NCBI GenBank assembly: GCA_028343435.1
Contig: JAOLYM010000004.1
Span: 1-64,000 of the forward strand
Direction: 5' to 3'
Length of the DNA stretch: 64,000 bases
Origin: Candidatus Nitrosopelagicus sp.
GTDB lineage: Archaea; Thermoproteota; Nitrososphaeria; Nitrososphaerales; Nitrosopumilaceae
Shown: positions 46,124 through 55,365 of the stretch, piece by piece
Layout of the letters: each line of letters opens with the position of its first letter
Numbering within the stretch: position 1 is the stretch's first letter
The notes under the pieces: model-generated
Told to the model about the DNA's origin: nothing
Database searches by the model: none
Seen by the model: the letters and a program-made list of their open reading frames with translations, nothing else
Position numbers and translations under genes: made by a program

Positions 46124-46918
46124 ATGAAAACAATAATCAAAAAAAATGTCGTTGCAGGTTTGGGTGAAATTGGTTTTCCCATATCTAAACTATTAGAAAC
46201 AAAATCTCTTGTTGTTGGATACGATCTTGATAAAAAATTAATGGATATAAAAAAATTCAAAAAATTAGAGAACACTGATACATTATTCTTACATGTTTGT
46301 ATTCCTCATACAAAAAATTTTAAAAAAAATGTATTACAATTAATTAAAAAATTTAAACCAGAAATTGTTGTTATACATAGTACGATTAGTCCTAATACGA
46401 CATCTTCACTGCAATCCGTATGTGATATACCTATCATGTACAGTGCTACTCGTGGTGTACATAAGAGAATGTTAACCGATTTAAAAAGATACACCAAATA
46501 TTTTGCTATCTCAAAGAATGCACCAAAAAAGAAAATGGCAATAACTGAATTTAAAAAATCCATGAAATTATGTAATGTTCAAACTAAACAAATGGAAAAA
46601 CCTGAAACACTTGAGTTAGCAAAAATTATTTGTGACACATCATATTTGGGTTGGTTAATTAATTATGCACAATTAAGTAATATGATTGCTATTCAGTACA
46701 ATGTAAATTATGATGAAATGTGGAGTTTTTCAGATGAAATTCATGAATTATTAGGAAATAGACCAAAATTGTATCCTGGTTTTATTGGTGGACATTGTGT
46801 AATTCCTAATTTAGATCTAATGCATAATCAAACTCTTGATTTAATTAAAAAAATTAATTCAAAATATGAAAAAAAAGTCAAAAATGCTAAAACCATACAT
46901 AAAAAATATACAAAATAA
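46124..46918 (+). CDS. Short UDP-glucose dehydrogenase-like protein with variant active site
   Basis: The 264-residue protein has a Rossmann motif VVAGLGEIGFPISKLL, a VIHSTISPNT motif matching the dehydrogenase Ser-Thr region, and GGHCVIPNLDL (C225) where true enzymes have GGxCLPKD. The usual C-terminal UDP-binding domain (about 130 residues) is absent. It may oxidise a different nucleotide-linked compound or bind NAD only. This is the third such homologue in the window. Function unknown. Confidence 0.65.
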   Translation: MKTIIKKNVVAGLGEIGFPISKLLETKSLVVGYDLDKKLMDIKKFKKLENTDTLFLHVCIPHTKNFKKNVLQLIKKFKPEIVVIHSTISPNTTSSLQSVCDIPIMYSATRGVHKRMLTDLKRYTKYFAISKNAPKKKMAITEFKKSMKLCNVQTKQMEKPETLELAKIICDTSYLGWLINYAQLSNMIAIQYNVNYDEMWSFSDEIHELLGNRPKLYPGFIGGHCVIPNLDLMHNQTLDLIKKINSKYEKKVKNAKTIHKKYTK

Positions 46919-46919
46919 T

Positions 46920-47984
46920 TTATTTTGTATCTAAATATGGTTTAATTATTTTCAGAAAATTCTTTGTCACATGTTCCCAATTGAATTCGTCTTTAACAAA
47001 TTCTACACCTTTTTCACCCATAGCTTTTGCAGCTTCTTTGTTTTCTAAAAATTCTTTTATTCTATTTATGACATCTTCAGAATTACCTTCTCTTACTAAA
47101 TATCCGGTTTCCCCATTTTTCATCATTTCCTTGTCTCCGCCTACATCTGTTGCAATAACTGGTTTCCCCATAAGCTGTGCTTCTTTTAATGTAAGTGGCG
47201 CCAAATCCATACCTGTGATTAATGCATAGATGTCAATTGTTTCCAAAAATTTTCTTACATCAGTTGGATACTCCAATCTTCCTAACCATTTAAAATTATC
47301 AAATTTCTCTAACCTTTCGGTTATTTTTTTACGATATTGGCCATCTCCTACCCAATAAAAATTAACATCAGGCATTTTTTTGAGTACTTCTTCTAAAATT
47401 AAAAGCTCTTTTGTTTTTCCCCACCAATTTGCATCTTGTAATAATCCTACGCATGGATTCACTAATTCCATTTTTTCAGTATGATGCCATCTTGAAGAAT
47501 TTATTCCTTCTAAGAATACACCTGTATTTTGTTTTGGATAACGTTGTTTAACAACATCTTCTAAATATTTACAAATTGGCAATACTGCTGTTGCATTTTT
47601 AAACACTTTCTCAGCATTTCTATTTCTTAACCATATGACGGTTCGAGTTTTTAAATTATTGCCCATAGTTTTCATTCCCCAAAAATATTCTTGCCAATAA
47701 TGACCACGTAATAAAATAAAAGTTGGAATTTTAGTTTCAATTGCATGTAATGCAAAATGTGATTGCCTATCTGTAAATATTGCATCTGGTTGAAATTCTT
47801 GAATCAATTTTTTAAATTTTTGATTTCCTAAGAACCATTCAGAAATTTTTTTACTAGGAAATCCATTACTATAGTCTGTATCTTTGACTAATTTAACAAC
47901 AATATTTTCTTTTTGTAATGCCTCTGAAAATTCTTGTAAATGAAATAATTTTCCTCTACTTCCATACGCAATTAATAATTTCAA
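46920..47984 (-). CDS. Glycosyltransferase family 4 (paralogue B)
   Basis: The 354-residue GT-B protein shares its architecture and many motifs with paralogue A at 32074: FHLQEFSEAL, NGFPSKKISEWFLG, and the EX7E-type region GMDLAPLTLKEAQLMGKPVIA, then TDVGGDKEMMKNGETGYL. Its start at 47984 faces the 143-bp divergent control region with two palindromes. It is convergent with the short dehydrogenase-like gene, 1 bp apart. Confidence 0.88.
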   Translation of the reverse strand: MKLLIAYGSRGKLFHLQEFSEALQKENIVVKLVKDTDYSNGFPSKKISEWFLGNQKFKKLIQEFQPDAIFTDRQSHFALHAIETKIPTFILLRGHYWQEYFWGMKTMGNNLKTRTVIWLRNRNAEKVFKNATAVLPICKYLEDVVKQRYPKQNTGVFLEGINSSRWHHTEKMELVNPCVGLLQDANWWGKTKELLILEEVLKKMPDVNFYWVGDGQYRKKITERLEKFDNFKWLGRLEYPTDVRKFLETIDIYALITGMDLAPLTLKEAQLMGKPVIATDVGGDKEMMKNGETGYLVREGNSEDVINRIKEFLENKEAAKAMGEKGVEFVKDEFNWEHVTKNFLKIIKPYLDTK

Positions 47985-48031
47985 ATTAACGATTAATTCA
48001 AAATATTACAATATTAAATATCTTCGATTCT

Positions 48032-48096
48032 TCACTAGTGACTCTATATTTGGATAATATCAATTGAGCACTATGATCATTATCTATCACTAGTGA
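48032..48096. promoter_or_regulatory. Pair of TCACTAGTGA palindromes (operator-like)
   Basis: Two exact copies of the 10-bp palindrome TCACTAGTGA occur at 48032-48041 and 48087-48096. They lie between the divergent genes starting at 47984 and 48128. Their centres are 55 bp apart, about five helical turns, so proteins bound at both would face the same side of the DNA. I saw no other copy in intergenic DNA here. The regulator is unknown. Confidence 0.55.
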
Positions 48097-48127
48097 AATT
48101 GATATACTGATTTTTTTTCATAAAACC

Positions 48128-48631
48128 ATGCGTAAAAATATTGGTTTTCGCTCTTGGTTTTACTTTAGAACTGGATGGTCCATGTATTTTGCATTTGTTC
48201 TTTCAGCAGTAAATACATTGACTGTAACCTATTATCTTGCTGTTGAAAAAGTTCCATTTTTAGTTGAAATTTTTCCAACATTTTTGCACTATGTTCTAAT
48301 CTTTGTTGCAATTGGTGTTCCTATACTTGTAACAACAGGATATGCTCATTTTAAGAGGACATCCGCAAGAAAAGCTGAAGTTGATATTTCTGTAGAAACA
48401 AATCCATATATGATTAGAACCCTTGTAAATTCCGAATATATCCTAAAATTAAATTTAATTTTATCAAATACTTTGTTAAAAATACAAAATAACCAAAAAC
48501 TCTCTGAAACAGAAATTAAAGAAATTTCAAGTATTCAAACTGAATTAAATTCTTTCATGAAAGATAGAAATGTCAGTAAAGAAAGAGATTTGGAGTTTTT
48601 CCGAAAAATGGTTGGATCAAATATTAAATAG
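48128..48631 (+). CDS. Small two-helix membrane protein with cytoplasmic tail
   Basis: The 167-residue protein has two hydrophobic segments (about 18-40 and 47-72) and then a charged soluble tail with helical content (LSETEIKEISSIQTELNSFM). It has no known motif. It overlaps the convergent pentapeptide gene by 8 bp. Its start faces the palindromes described at 48032-48096. Function unknown; perhaps a membrane accessory of the glycan island. Confidence 0.6.
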   Translation: MRKNIGFRSWFYFRTGWSMYFAFVLSAVNTLTVTYYLAVEKVPFLVEIFPTFLHYVLIFVAIGVPILVTTGYAHFKRTSARKAEVDISVETNPYMIRTLVNSEYILKLNLILSNTLLKIQNNQKLSETEIKEISSIQTELNSFMKDRNVSKERDLEFFRKMVGSNIK

Positions 48632-50300
48632 AATTCAAAATATATTTATCAAAAATCTTATTTATTGCACGTTGTGAATAGCCTAAGCTTTCCGTAATTG
48701 GCTCTAATGAGTTTTGAAATTTATGTTCCAATATCAAATAGGTTATGTCATCTGAAATAATGCCCTCGATGTTTGTATCGACCAGTTTTGTATTTTTTAT
48801 TGTGCTTCCAGTTAGATCTGCATTAGATAAATTTACACCTCTAAGATCAGTTCCTTCAAGATTTGCATTCTTAAAATTATTTGATGAAAGATCTGCTAAA
48901 TAAAAATATGCACCAAAAAGATTTGCATTCATAAAATTAGTTCCATCAAATAAATCTTCATTATTCATTGAACCTCTGAATGGATTTTTAAAATTAGCAA
49001 ATTGTAAATTTGCATCTTCAAAATTAGCAAATTGTAAATTTGCATCTTCAAAATTAGCACCAGAAAGATTTGCATTCTTAAAATTTGTGTTTTTAAGATT
49101 TGCATCTTTAAAATTTGCACCAAAAAGTTGCGAATTCTCAAAATTAGCATATGCAATTTCTGCATTATTGAAATCAACTCCTGAAAGATCTAAGTTGGAA
49201 AGATCCAAATTAGATAGGTCTGCAGAATCAAAATTTGCATGATAAAGTATTGTATTTTTTAATATGGTGTTTCTAAATTGTGAATTTTCTAATTCGGCTC
49301 CTGTCATTTTAGCAGAGGATAAGTTTGCATCATTAAAATTAACATTATTTAATATTGCATAGTAAAAATTTGCTCCACTCAAATTTGAATTAGAAAAATC
49401 AACTCCCGTAAGATCTGAATATGAAAAATCAACTCCTGTAAGATCCTTATTGCTCAAATTTTCATATTTGAACTCTTCATTTCTTACAGTTCCTACCCCT
49501 AGATACTCGATAAATTCACTTCTTGTATCCTCAAAATTTGTATTTTCTGTCTGTGCGTCGGTTAAATCAATTCCATATATGTTTGAATTTGATAAATTTG
49601 CATTTTTTAAATTTGTGTTTGTTAAATTAGCATCTGTTAGATCTGCACCAATTAATATTGCATTTTCCAAATTAGCATTATACAGATTTGCATTACGAAA
49701 ATTTGCACCAGTTAAATCGGCACCAGTTAAATCAACACCTGATAAATTAGCATCTCTTAGATCTGCACCAATTAATATTGCATCTTTTAGATCTGCATAT
49801 AGTAAATTAGCTTTATGTAAATCTGCTCCTCTTAAGTTTGCTCCAACAAAAACTTTTCCTACTAATTCTTGTCCACAGAAATTTGTTCTTGTAAGATTTG
49901 CACCCTCAAAATTTGCATCTTGTATGTTTGTTTTATACAACCTTGCATGTTCAAGTATACTGTTACTAAGATCCGCACCAGCTAAATTAGATTCAGCCAA
50001 ATCTGCTCCAGATAAATTTGCACCACTGAAATCAGCATTTCGTAAATCTGTTAGTCTAAAATTTGCACCAAAAATTTTAGATTTTTGGAAATCTGCTCCA
50101 GATAAGTCTGTTCCAGAAAAATCTGTTCCAGATAAATCTATATTTTGATAATTAGAATTTGATAAATCCTCGATAATCAATGAATCTAATTTACTAATTG
50201 GTAGATCATTGTTTGGTGTAAATAATATTCCTAAACTAAGAATTGAAATTGATATTACAATTCCAATAATACTCAAAAATACCTTCATAATTTTTTTCAT
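48624..50300 (-). CDS. Membrane-anchored pentapeptide-repeat protein
   Basis: This 558-residue protein has an N-terminal membrane anchor (residues 5-27) and then almost continuous pentapeptide repeats (about 50-520) such as DLSGADF and ANLTGANF, predicted to form a long right-handed quadrilateral beta-helix outside the membrane. It lacks the SGNH domain of its relative at 26355. The segment DLPISKLDSLIIEDL resembles the post-anchor segment of the hydrolase at 62819. Function unknown; a surface-structural role is plausible. Confidence 0.8.
   Translation of the reverse strand: MKKIMKVFLSIIGIVISISILSLGILFTPNNDLPISKLDSLIIEDLSNSNYQNIDLSGTDFSGTDLSGADFQKSKIFGANFRLTDLRNADFSGANLSGADLAESNLAGADLSNSILEHARLYKTNIQDANFEGANLTRTNFCGQELVGKVFVGANLRGADLHKANLLYADLKDAILIGADLRDANLSGVDLTGADLTGANFRNANLYNANLENAILIGADLTDANLTNTNLKNANLSNSNIYGIDLTDAQTENTNFEDTRSEFIEYLGVGTVRNEEFKYENLSNKDLTGVDFSYSDLTGVDFSNSNLSGANFYYAILNNVNFNDANLSSAKMTGAELENSQFRNTILKNTILYHANFDSADLSNLDLSNLDLSGVDFNNAEIAYANFENSQLFGANFKDANLKNTNFKNANLSGANFEDANLQFANFEDANLQFANFKNPFRGSMNNEDLFDGTNFMNANLFGAYFYLADLSSNNFKNANLEGTDLRGVNLSNADLTGSTIKNTKLVDTNIEGIISDDITYLILEHKFQNSLEPITESLGYSQRAINKIFDKYILNSI
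48991..49050 (-). repeat. 30-bp direct repeat (2 exact copies) inside the pentapeptide gene
   Basis: A 30-bp unit at 48991-49020 is repeated exactly at 49021-49050, with a partial third copy starting after that. It corresponds to two pentapeptides per unit (ANLQFANFED). The in-frame period fits the beta-helix, and the identity points to recent duplication. Confidence 0.93.
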
Positions 50301-50350
50301 CTATAATTCATATAAAATGATGTATTCTTTTCTCAATTTGATTTAAATAT

Positions 50351-51784
50351 CTAATTTATGTATCCTGCTTCTCTTAATTTATTCTCAATATCTTTGGCCT
50401 CATCAATTCCAATTTCTTCATCAGTTTTCTTGATAGCAAAATCTAATTTTCCATTTAATTTCTTCAATTCATTTTCAAATTCAACAACTTTTTGTTGATT
50501 TTTACTTGCTATGTTATTTTCTTCTAAGGGGTCATTTTTTAAATCAAATAAATGCACATTTTTTTCAGGAATATTTCTATCTCTAAAATATTTAAATTTT
50601 GAGGTTCTAATTCCAACTACATTTGAATCTGGAGATTTGATAACATTAACTGAACTTTCTATGAATACGTTTGATTCAGTAAATCCTAAATTTGAAATAC
50701 TTGGTACTAAACTTTTTCCTCTACGTTCAAGTTGGTCATTTGATAAATTACACATATCAAATATTGTAGGAAAGATATCTATACTTCTAACTAGTTTTTT
50801 AACTATTTTTTCTCGAGGTAATCCATTTCCACAAAAAATTAATGGAACACGTATTCGATCATCGTAAATATTTGATTTTGGTAAAATAGTATATTCCATC
50901 AGGCGTTTTCTATAATTAGAAATATCTAGTTTTTCTAGTTTTATTTTTTCAGGTTCCTGTCGTTTTTCTTTAGTTTTATTGACATATTCTTTATATCTAC
51001 TTGCTAATTTTTTTCTAAATGGAATTATAGTTTTCATTTGAATTCCCATTTTTAATGACAATCCTGGTTCGATAATTCTTCTTTGACGTTGTTCATAATC
51101 AAATTTTTCTAATTCTTCATCAAAAGCACCAGATTCAAGACCATGATCTGCTGTAAATACTACTAAAGTATTTTCCAGATCAATTTTTTCAATAATTTTT
51201 CCAATCCATTTATCTTGTGCTGAAATTATTCGTTCATAATTATTTTTTCCAAATTTTGAATCATTAATTTCGTGTGGACCTTTTTCAATTTGTTCATTTT
51301 TTGGATAAATTAATAAATTAAGGTCATAAAGTTGTAGATAACAGAACCATGAATCACGTTTACTGATACGAGATAATTTTTCAATAATTTCATTTCCTAA
51401 TCCTGACCATATTTTTTCTTTAGTTTGATCATAAGTATCCAAATTTTCACCAAAAATTTTTTTGAAACCAATATGTGCTAATGGTTTTTGTATTATTGCA
51501 TGCGTGTAATACCCTCTATTTTTTAATTCATCTACATAAGTTACAATATTTGGATTTATTTTGAAAAGATTTCCATCTTGAACAAGTGCTTCAAATGGAT
51601 ATAATGATGTTAAAATACTTGAAACAGATGGTGTTGAACTCATTCCTGACGAAATTGCTTGTTCAAAATAAATTCCATTTTTAACAAGTTTATCTATATT
51701 TGGTGTAATTGAAGTTTTATTTTTTCCAACACATAAATCAGCTCTGAATCCATCAAGGACTAAAAAAAGAATATTAGGTTTCAT
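50351..51784 (-). CDS. Sulfatase-fold (alkaline phosphatase superfamily) protein A, variant active site
   Basis: The 477-residue protein has NILFLVLDGFRADL (metal Asp11), TPNIDKLVKNG and FTADHGLESGAF (second metal site). The formylglycine motif C/S-x-P-S-R of true sulfatases is replaced by S50-T-P-S-V54, so there is Ser but no following Arg. The C-terminal half carries the usual sulfatase tail (FDLKNDPLEENN). The likely chemistry is phosphate, phosphonate or sulfate ester transfer or hydrolysis using Ser50. It is next to the phosphonate genes. Confidence 0.78.
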   Translation of the reverse strand: MKPNILFLVLDGFRADLCVGKNKTSITPNIDKLVKNGIYFEQAISSGMSSTPSVSSILTSLYPFEALVQDGNLFKINPNIVTYVDELKNRGYYTHAIIQKPLAHIGFKKIFGENLDTYDQTKEKIWSGLGNEIIEKLSRISKRDSWFCYLQLYDLNLLIYPKNEQIEKGPHEINDSKFGKNNYERIISAQDKWIGKIIEKIDLENTLVVFTADHGLESGAFDEELEKFDYEQRQRRIIEPGLSLKMGIQMKTIIPFRKKLASRYKEYVNKTKEKRQEPEKIKLEKLDISNYRKRLMEYTILPKSNIYDDRIRVPLIFCGNGLPREKIVKKLVRSIDIFPTIFDMCNLSNDQLERRGKSLVPSISNLGFTESNVFIESSVNVIKSPDSNVVGIRTSKFKYFRDRNIPEKNVHLFDLKNDPLEENNIASKNQQKVVEFENELKKLNGKLDFAIKKTDEEIGIDEAKDIENKLREAGYIN

Positions 51785-51802
51785 AATACTTGAAAATTTA
51801 AT

Positions 51803-52933
51803 TCACCTATAACTATTATTTTTTATTGTCAAGTAAATTCGAAATATTCCAAAACTCATTAAAATTAAACTCAAAGAAATTAAGCTAAAAACAATTAAAA
51901 TTTTCTCAAATAGTATATTCTGATTAATTATGTAATTTGGAATAAATGGTATGGCACTAGCAACAAGTAATACAAATGAAAAAATTATCATCAATATATT
52001 TTCATTTAACAATTTTCGCTTAATTGTAAAAATTGCTATAGGAAATGCTATTAGAACTGATGATAAAATGAAAATTAAATTTCTCTCATCAGGATTTATT
52101 CCTAAAATTCCTTTTCCACGTGGATTTTCATCAATTTGATCAAATGAAAGAAGTAATCGTACAACCCATTCTTTCTCTGATAATGATCTTGGAAGCTCAT
52201 AATGTGCATAATCATTATTACCTGAAACATACGAGTCAAAATGAAAACTCTTTTTTTCTATATCAATAAAAAACACATCTGAATTTTGTAAAACCCATTT
52301 ATCACAATTTTTTGTATTACAGTCTGAAAAATTTTCTTGATAAATTTTAGTTATTTTCCCATCATCATTCTTTGAAATTCTATAGTCAAAAATCTCTATA
52401 TTGTCAATATTTCCTATCAATCGTCCTCCATTGGCAATTGGTTTTCCATCATTCATTGAAAAACGTAAAAATTTTAAATCTGTTGGCAAAGTACAAATCT
52501 CATTAGTTACGCTTGATATCTCATCATCAAAGTTTTCATTATCATAAATTGTTACAATTGATTTTGAATCTTTTAGTTTAATTTCGGTCCAGTATTGTTT
52601 GTTAATTTCAGCTTTTATTGAGGGTAATAGAATTTCTCCATTACATTGTTTATCCCCATAAAACATTGCATTATTTTTGCTCCATGATGAAATAAACGGT
52701 TTATCTTCTATACTTTTTATCCTAAAACTAACACTATCCTGAGGACAAGCTTTACAACCTCTTTCAAATGATTCACCATTTATTTTACATTGTAAACAAC
52801 TATCTGAACCAATATTTGAAATTCCTATGACAATATTTGCTGAATCATTAGGATTTTCAGCAGTGAATTTATCAAATATGTAGATGGAAATCAACACTAT
52901 GCTGATAAGAAACAATATTTCTAAAATTTTCAT
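51803..52933 (-). CDS. LamG-like membrane protein of unknown function
   Basis: This 376-residue protein has an N-terminal membrane segment (1-20), an extracytoplasmic beta-rich domain (about 30-270) with two cysteine pairs at its start (CLQC and CKAC) and a jelly-roll-like pattern (YWTEIKLKDSKSIVTIYDNE), and three C-terminal helices (about 283-305, 314-335, 343-370). It might bind glycan. It lies between sulfatase A and the Fe-alcohol dehydrogenase, on the same strand. No family name can be given with confidence. Confidence 0.6.
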   Translation of the reverse strand: MKILEILFLISIVLISIYIFDKFTAENPNDSANIVIGISNIGSDSCLQCKINGESFERGCKACPQDSVSFRIKSIEDKPFISSWSKNNAMFYGDKQCNGEILLPSIKAEINKQYWTEIKLKDSKSIVTIYDNENFDDEISSVTNEICTLPTDLKFLRFSMNDGKPIANGGRLIGNIDNIEIFDYRISKNDDGKITKIYQENFSDCNTKNCDKWVLQNSDVFFIDIEKKSFHFDSYVSGNNDYAHYELPRSLSEKEWVVRLLLSFDQIDENPRGKGILGINPDERNLIFILSSVLIAFPIAIFTIKRKLLNENILMIIFSFVLLVASAIPFIPNYIINQNILFEKILIVFSLISLSLILMSFGIFRIYLTIKNNSYR

Positions 52934-52993
52934 CTAATGCAATTTATGAATTATAAGCTATATGAGGATTAATAACTAATCATAAGATTCAAT

Positions 52994-53932
52994 TTAATCA
53001 AAATTATTTATTTTTTCTAAGAGACTAATAATGTCCTTTTTTTCAACATGTTTTGGGTTATTCATTAAATGTTTAGAATCTTTTAAGATTATATTTGCAG
53101 CATCTTCTAAGTTTTGTTTTAATATAATTTTATCAAATTTTAGTTTATTTACAATATGATTAAATCTATCAGTAAATTTTGATGAATTAAATTCATGTGC
53201 CACACGTGTTGTAAATGCTAATGCATGACCATGACTATATCCTTCATTAGAATAAACATATGATAATGCATGTCCTAAAGTGGTTGAACAATTACCAAAA
53301 CCTAAACCTGTGATTAATGATCCCATCGGTAACTTTTCATATTTTTCATTTAATATGCCATCTTCCAAAATTTCAAACGCCTTCTGACATAGGAATCTGG
53401 TATATTCATTTCCATTTTTACTGTCATATCCTTCAGAACATTGTGCACACGCATCTATAGCTGAATTTTTGAGAATATCTTGGGGCGTATTTTTAATAAA
53501 ATATGGATCAACAATTGCAACATCTGCAAACATTTTGTCATCATGGAAACTTGTTTTTTTTCCATTTACTGTTAAAACAGAAATTCTTGTCACCTCACTT
53601 CCACTCCCAAATGTAGTTGGAATTAAAATTTTTTTCTTTTGTAATTTGTGTGCAACAAATTTTGCAACATCTAAAGAACTTCCACCTCCTAATCCTATAA
53701 TATAATCAATATCTTTATTTTTAAAATCTGAAATAATCTTTTCAGCTGTATCTGATGATGGATTGGGTTCAACATCATCAAAATATATCTGATTTTCTAA
53801 ATTTGTATAATTTAACCATCCTCTTGAAATTGCTCCTTTTGAGGTAATTACTAATGATTTATTGGGATATTTGAAATCTTTTGCAGAATCTATTCCAAAT
53901 TTTATACAATTTGGCTGTTTGATAATATTCAT
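52994..53932 (-). CDS. Iron-containing alcohol dehydrogenase, predicted phosphonoacetaldehyde reductase
   Basis: The 312-residue group III alcohol dehydrogenase has GLGGGSSLDVAK (NAD(P) site), TTFGSGSEVT and metal ligands from IDACAQC and the His pair in LGHALSYVYSNEGYSHGHA. Its divergent neighbour is PEP mutase, with 51 bp between starts. In known phosphonate pathways such enzymes reduce phosphonoacetaldehyde to 2-hydroxyethylphosphonate. The substrate is inferred from context. Confidence 0.85.
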   Translation of the reverse strand: MNIIKQPNCIKFGIDSAKDFKYPNKSLVITSKGAISRGWLNYTNLENQIYFDDVEPNPSSDTAEKIISDFKNKDIDYIIGLGGGSSLDVAKFVAHKLQKKKILIPTTFGSGSEVTRISVLTVNGKKTSFHDDKMFADVAIVDPYFIKNTPQDILKNSAIDACAQCSEGYDSKNGNEYTRFLCQKAFEILEDGILNEKYEKLPMGSLITGLGFGNCSTTLGHALSYVYSNEGYSHGHALAFTTRVAHEFNSSKFTDRFNHIVNKLKFDKIILKQNLEDAANIILKDSKHLMNNPKHVEKKDIISLLEKINNFD

Positions 53933-53983
53933 ACATTATAATTGATGGGATGTTTTTTATAACTTACAATTACCATTTTCTTA

Positions 53984-54880
53984 ATGATTCAATCTGAAAA
54001 TTTAGTAAATTTGTTAGAAAAAAAACCAATTGTAAAAGTTTGTGGTGCCTATGACGCCATGTCTGCAAAATTAGTTGAAGCGCATGGGTTTGATGCAATA
54101 TGGGCTGGAAGTTTTGCAATTTCGGCGATTCATAATGTACCTGATGCTAGTATCTTAACTATGACTGAATTTTTTGATGCAGCCTCTAACATGGCTCAAT
54201 CTTGTGAAATTCCTGTTATTGCAGACTGTGATACTGGTTATGGTGATGCAAATAATGTCAGACATTTAGTAAAAAAATATGAAAATGCTGGAATTGCTGG
54301 AATATGTATTGAGGATAAGACATTTCCTAAACAAAATAGCTTGTTAAAAGATGGAAATAATCAATTATTATCAGAAAAGGATTTTGTTGCAAAAATACTT
54401 GCAGCTAATGACGTAAAACAAAATAAAGCATTCTCAATTATTGCTCGTGTAGAAGCATTAATTTCAGGAATAGGGATGGATGAAGCTCTAAAAAGAGCAT
54501 ATGCATATGAAAAAGCAGGAGCAGATCTAATTTTAATTCACTCAAAAAAAATCTCACCTGAAGAAATTTTTGAATTTTCTGAATCATGGAAAGGAAGCTC
54601 ACCTTTAGTTGTTATACCTACAACATATTATTCTGTAAAAATTGATGAATTAATTTCACGTAATATCAAAATGGTGATTTATGCTAATCAAACATTGAGA
54701 GCTGCTCATTTGGCACTAAATAATCTACTTAGCAAAATGAAAGATGCTAACAATATGGATGAAATACAAAATGAAATGTCACCAATGGATGATATTTTTA
54801 AATTACAAGAAATGTTTGAGATTAAGTCACAAGAAAAAGATATCGAAGAGAAGTTAAGAAAATTAGGTTATATCTCTTGA
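53984..54880 (+). CDS. Phosphoenolpyruvate phosphonomutase
   Basis: This 298-residue isocitrate-lyase-fold enzyme contains the diagnostic motif EDKTFPKQNS at residues 110-119, which separates PEP mutase from related lyases, and the magnesium-binding Asp pair in ADCDTGYGD (80-88). It forms the C-P bond, converting phosphoenolpyruvate to phosphonopyruvate. It starts an operon with the split decarboxylase (4-bp overlap) and a nucleotidyltransferase. Clear hallmark of phosphonate synthesis. Confidence 0.96.
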   Translation: MIQSENLVNLLEKKPIVKVCGAYDAMSAKLVEAHGFDAIWAGSFAISAIHNVPDASILTMTEFFDAASNMAQSCEIPVIADCDTGYGDANNVRHLVKKYENAGIAGICIEDKTFPKQNSLLKDGNNQLLSEKDFVAKILAANDVKQNKAFSIIARVEALISGIGMDEALKRAYAYEKAGADLILIHSKKISPEEIFEFSESWKGSSPLVVIPTTYYSVKIDELISRNIKMVIYANQTLRAAHLALNNLLSKMKDANNMDEIQNEMSPMDDIFKLQEMFEIKSQEKDIEEKLRKLGYIS

Positions 54881-55365
54881 CAAATTCGTTTCAAATTAAA
54901 ATCTTTGATTATCTTCAAAAACATAATATTCAAAATTTTATTGGAGTTCCTGACTCGACTCTTAAAGAATTTATATCCTATGGATTAAAAAATAAAAAAA
55001 TTATTGTTACTACTAGGGAAGAAGAGGCAATTGGTATTGCAACTGGAATGTGTTTGTCTGGAAGTGATTCTTTAGTTTTTATGCAAAATGCTGGATTTGC
55101 AAATTCACTTAGTACGATAACATCGCTTGTTAAATTATATAAAATCCCTATGATTTTTTTAATTGGTTGGAGAGGATATCTTAAAGATGATGCTCCTGAA
55201 CATCTTCAAATTGGAAAAATTCAACCTGAATTAATTAAAATTATTGAATTACCCTCAAAAACTCTTTCAGAAAATAATTGGAAAAAAAATTGTGATTGGG
55301 CTATCAAAAAAATTAAAAATAATTCTCCATGTGCACTAATTGTAAAGAGGGAATTTCATGATTAG
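54877..55365 (+). CDS. Phosphonopyruvate decarboxylase, alpha (N-terminal) subunit
   Basis: The 162-residue protein is the pyrimidine-binding half of a thiamine diphosphate enzyme: IGVPDSTLKEF, TTREEEAIGIATGM with the catalytic Glu, and FLIGWRGYLKDDAPEH. TTG start overlapping the PEP mutase stop. It decarboxylates phosphonopyruvate to phosphonoacetaldehyde, pulling the unfavourable mutase reaction. Sulfopyruvate decarboxylase (ComD) is the look-alike, but the neighbour PEP mutase decides for phosphonopyruvate. Confidence 0.88.
   Translation: MTNSFQIKIFDYLQKHNIQNFIGVPDSTLKEFISYGLKNKKIIVTTREEEAIGIATGMCLSGSDSLVFMQNAGFANSLSTITSLVKLYKIPMIFLIGWRGYLKDDAPEHLQIGKIQPELIKIIELPSKTLSENNWKKNCDWAIKKIKNNSPCALIVKREFHD

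Noticed and set aside
49450-50148. Long plus-strand frame of 232 codons
   Set aside because: It mirrors the pentapeptide repeats on the other strand (periodic composition keeps the frame open); not a gene.
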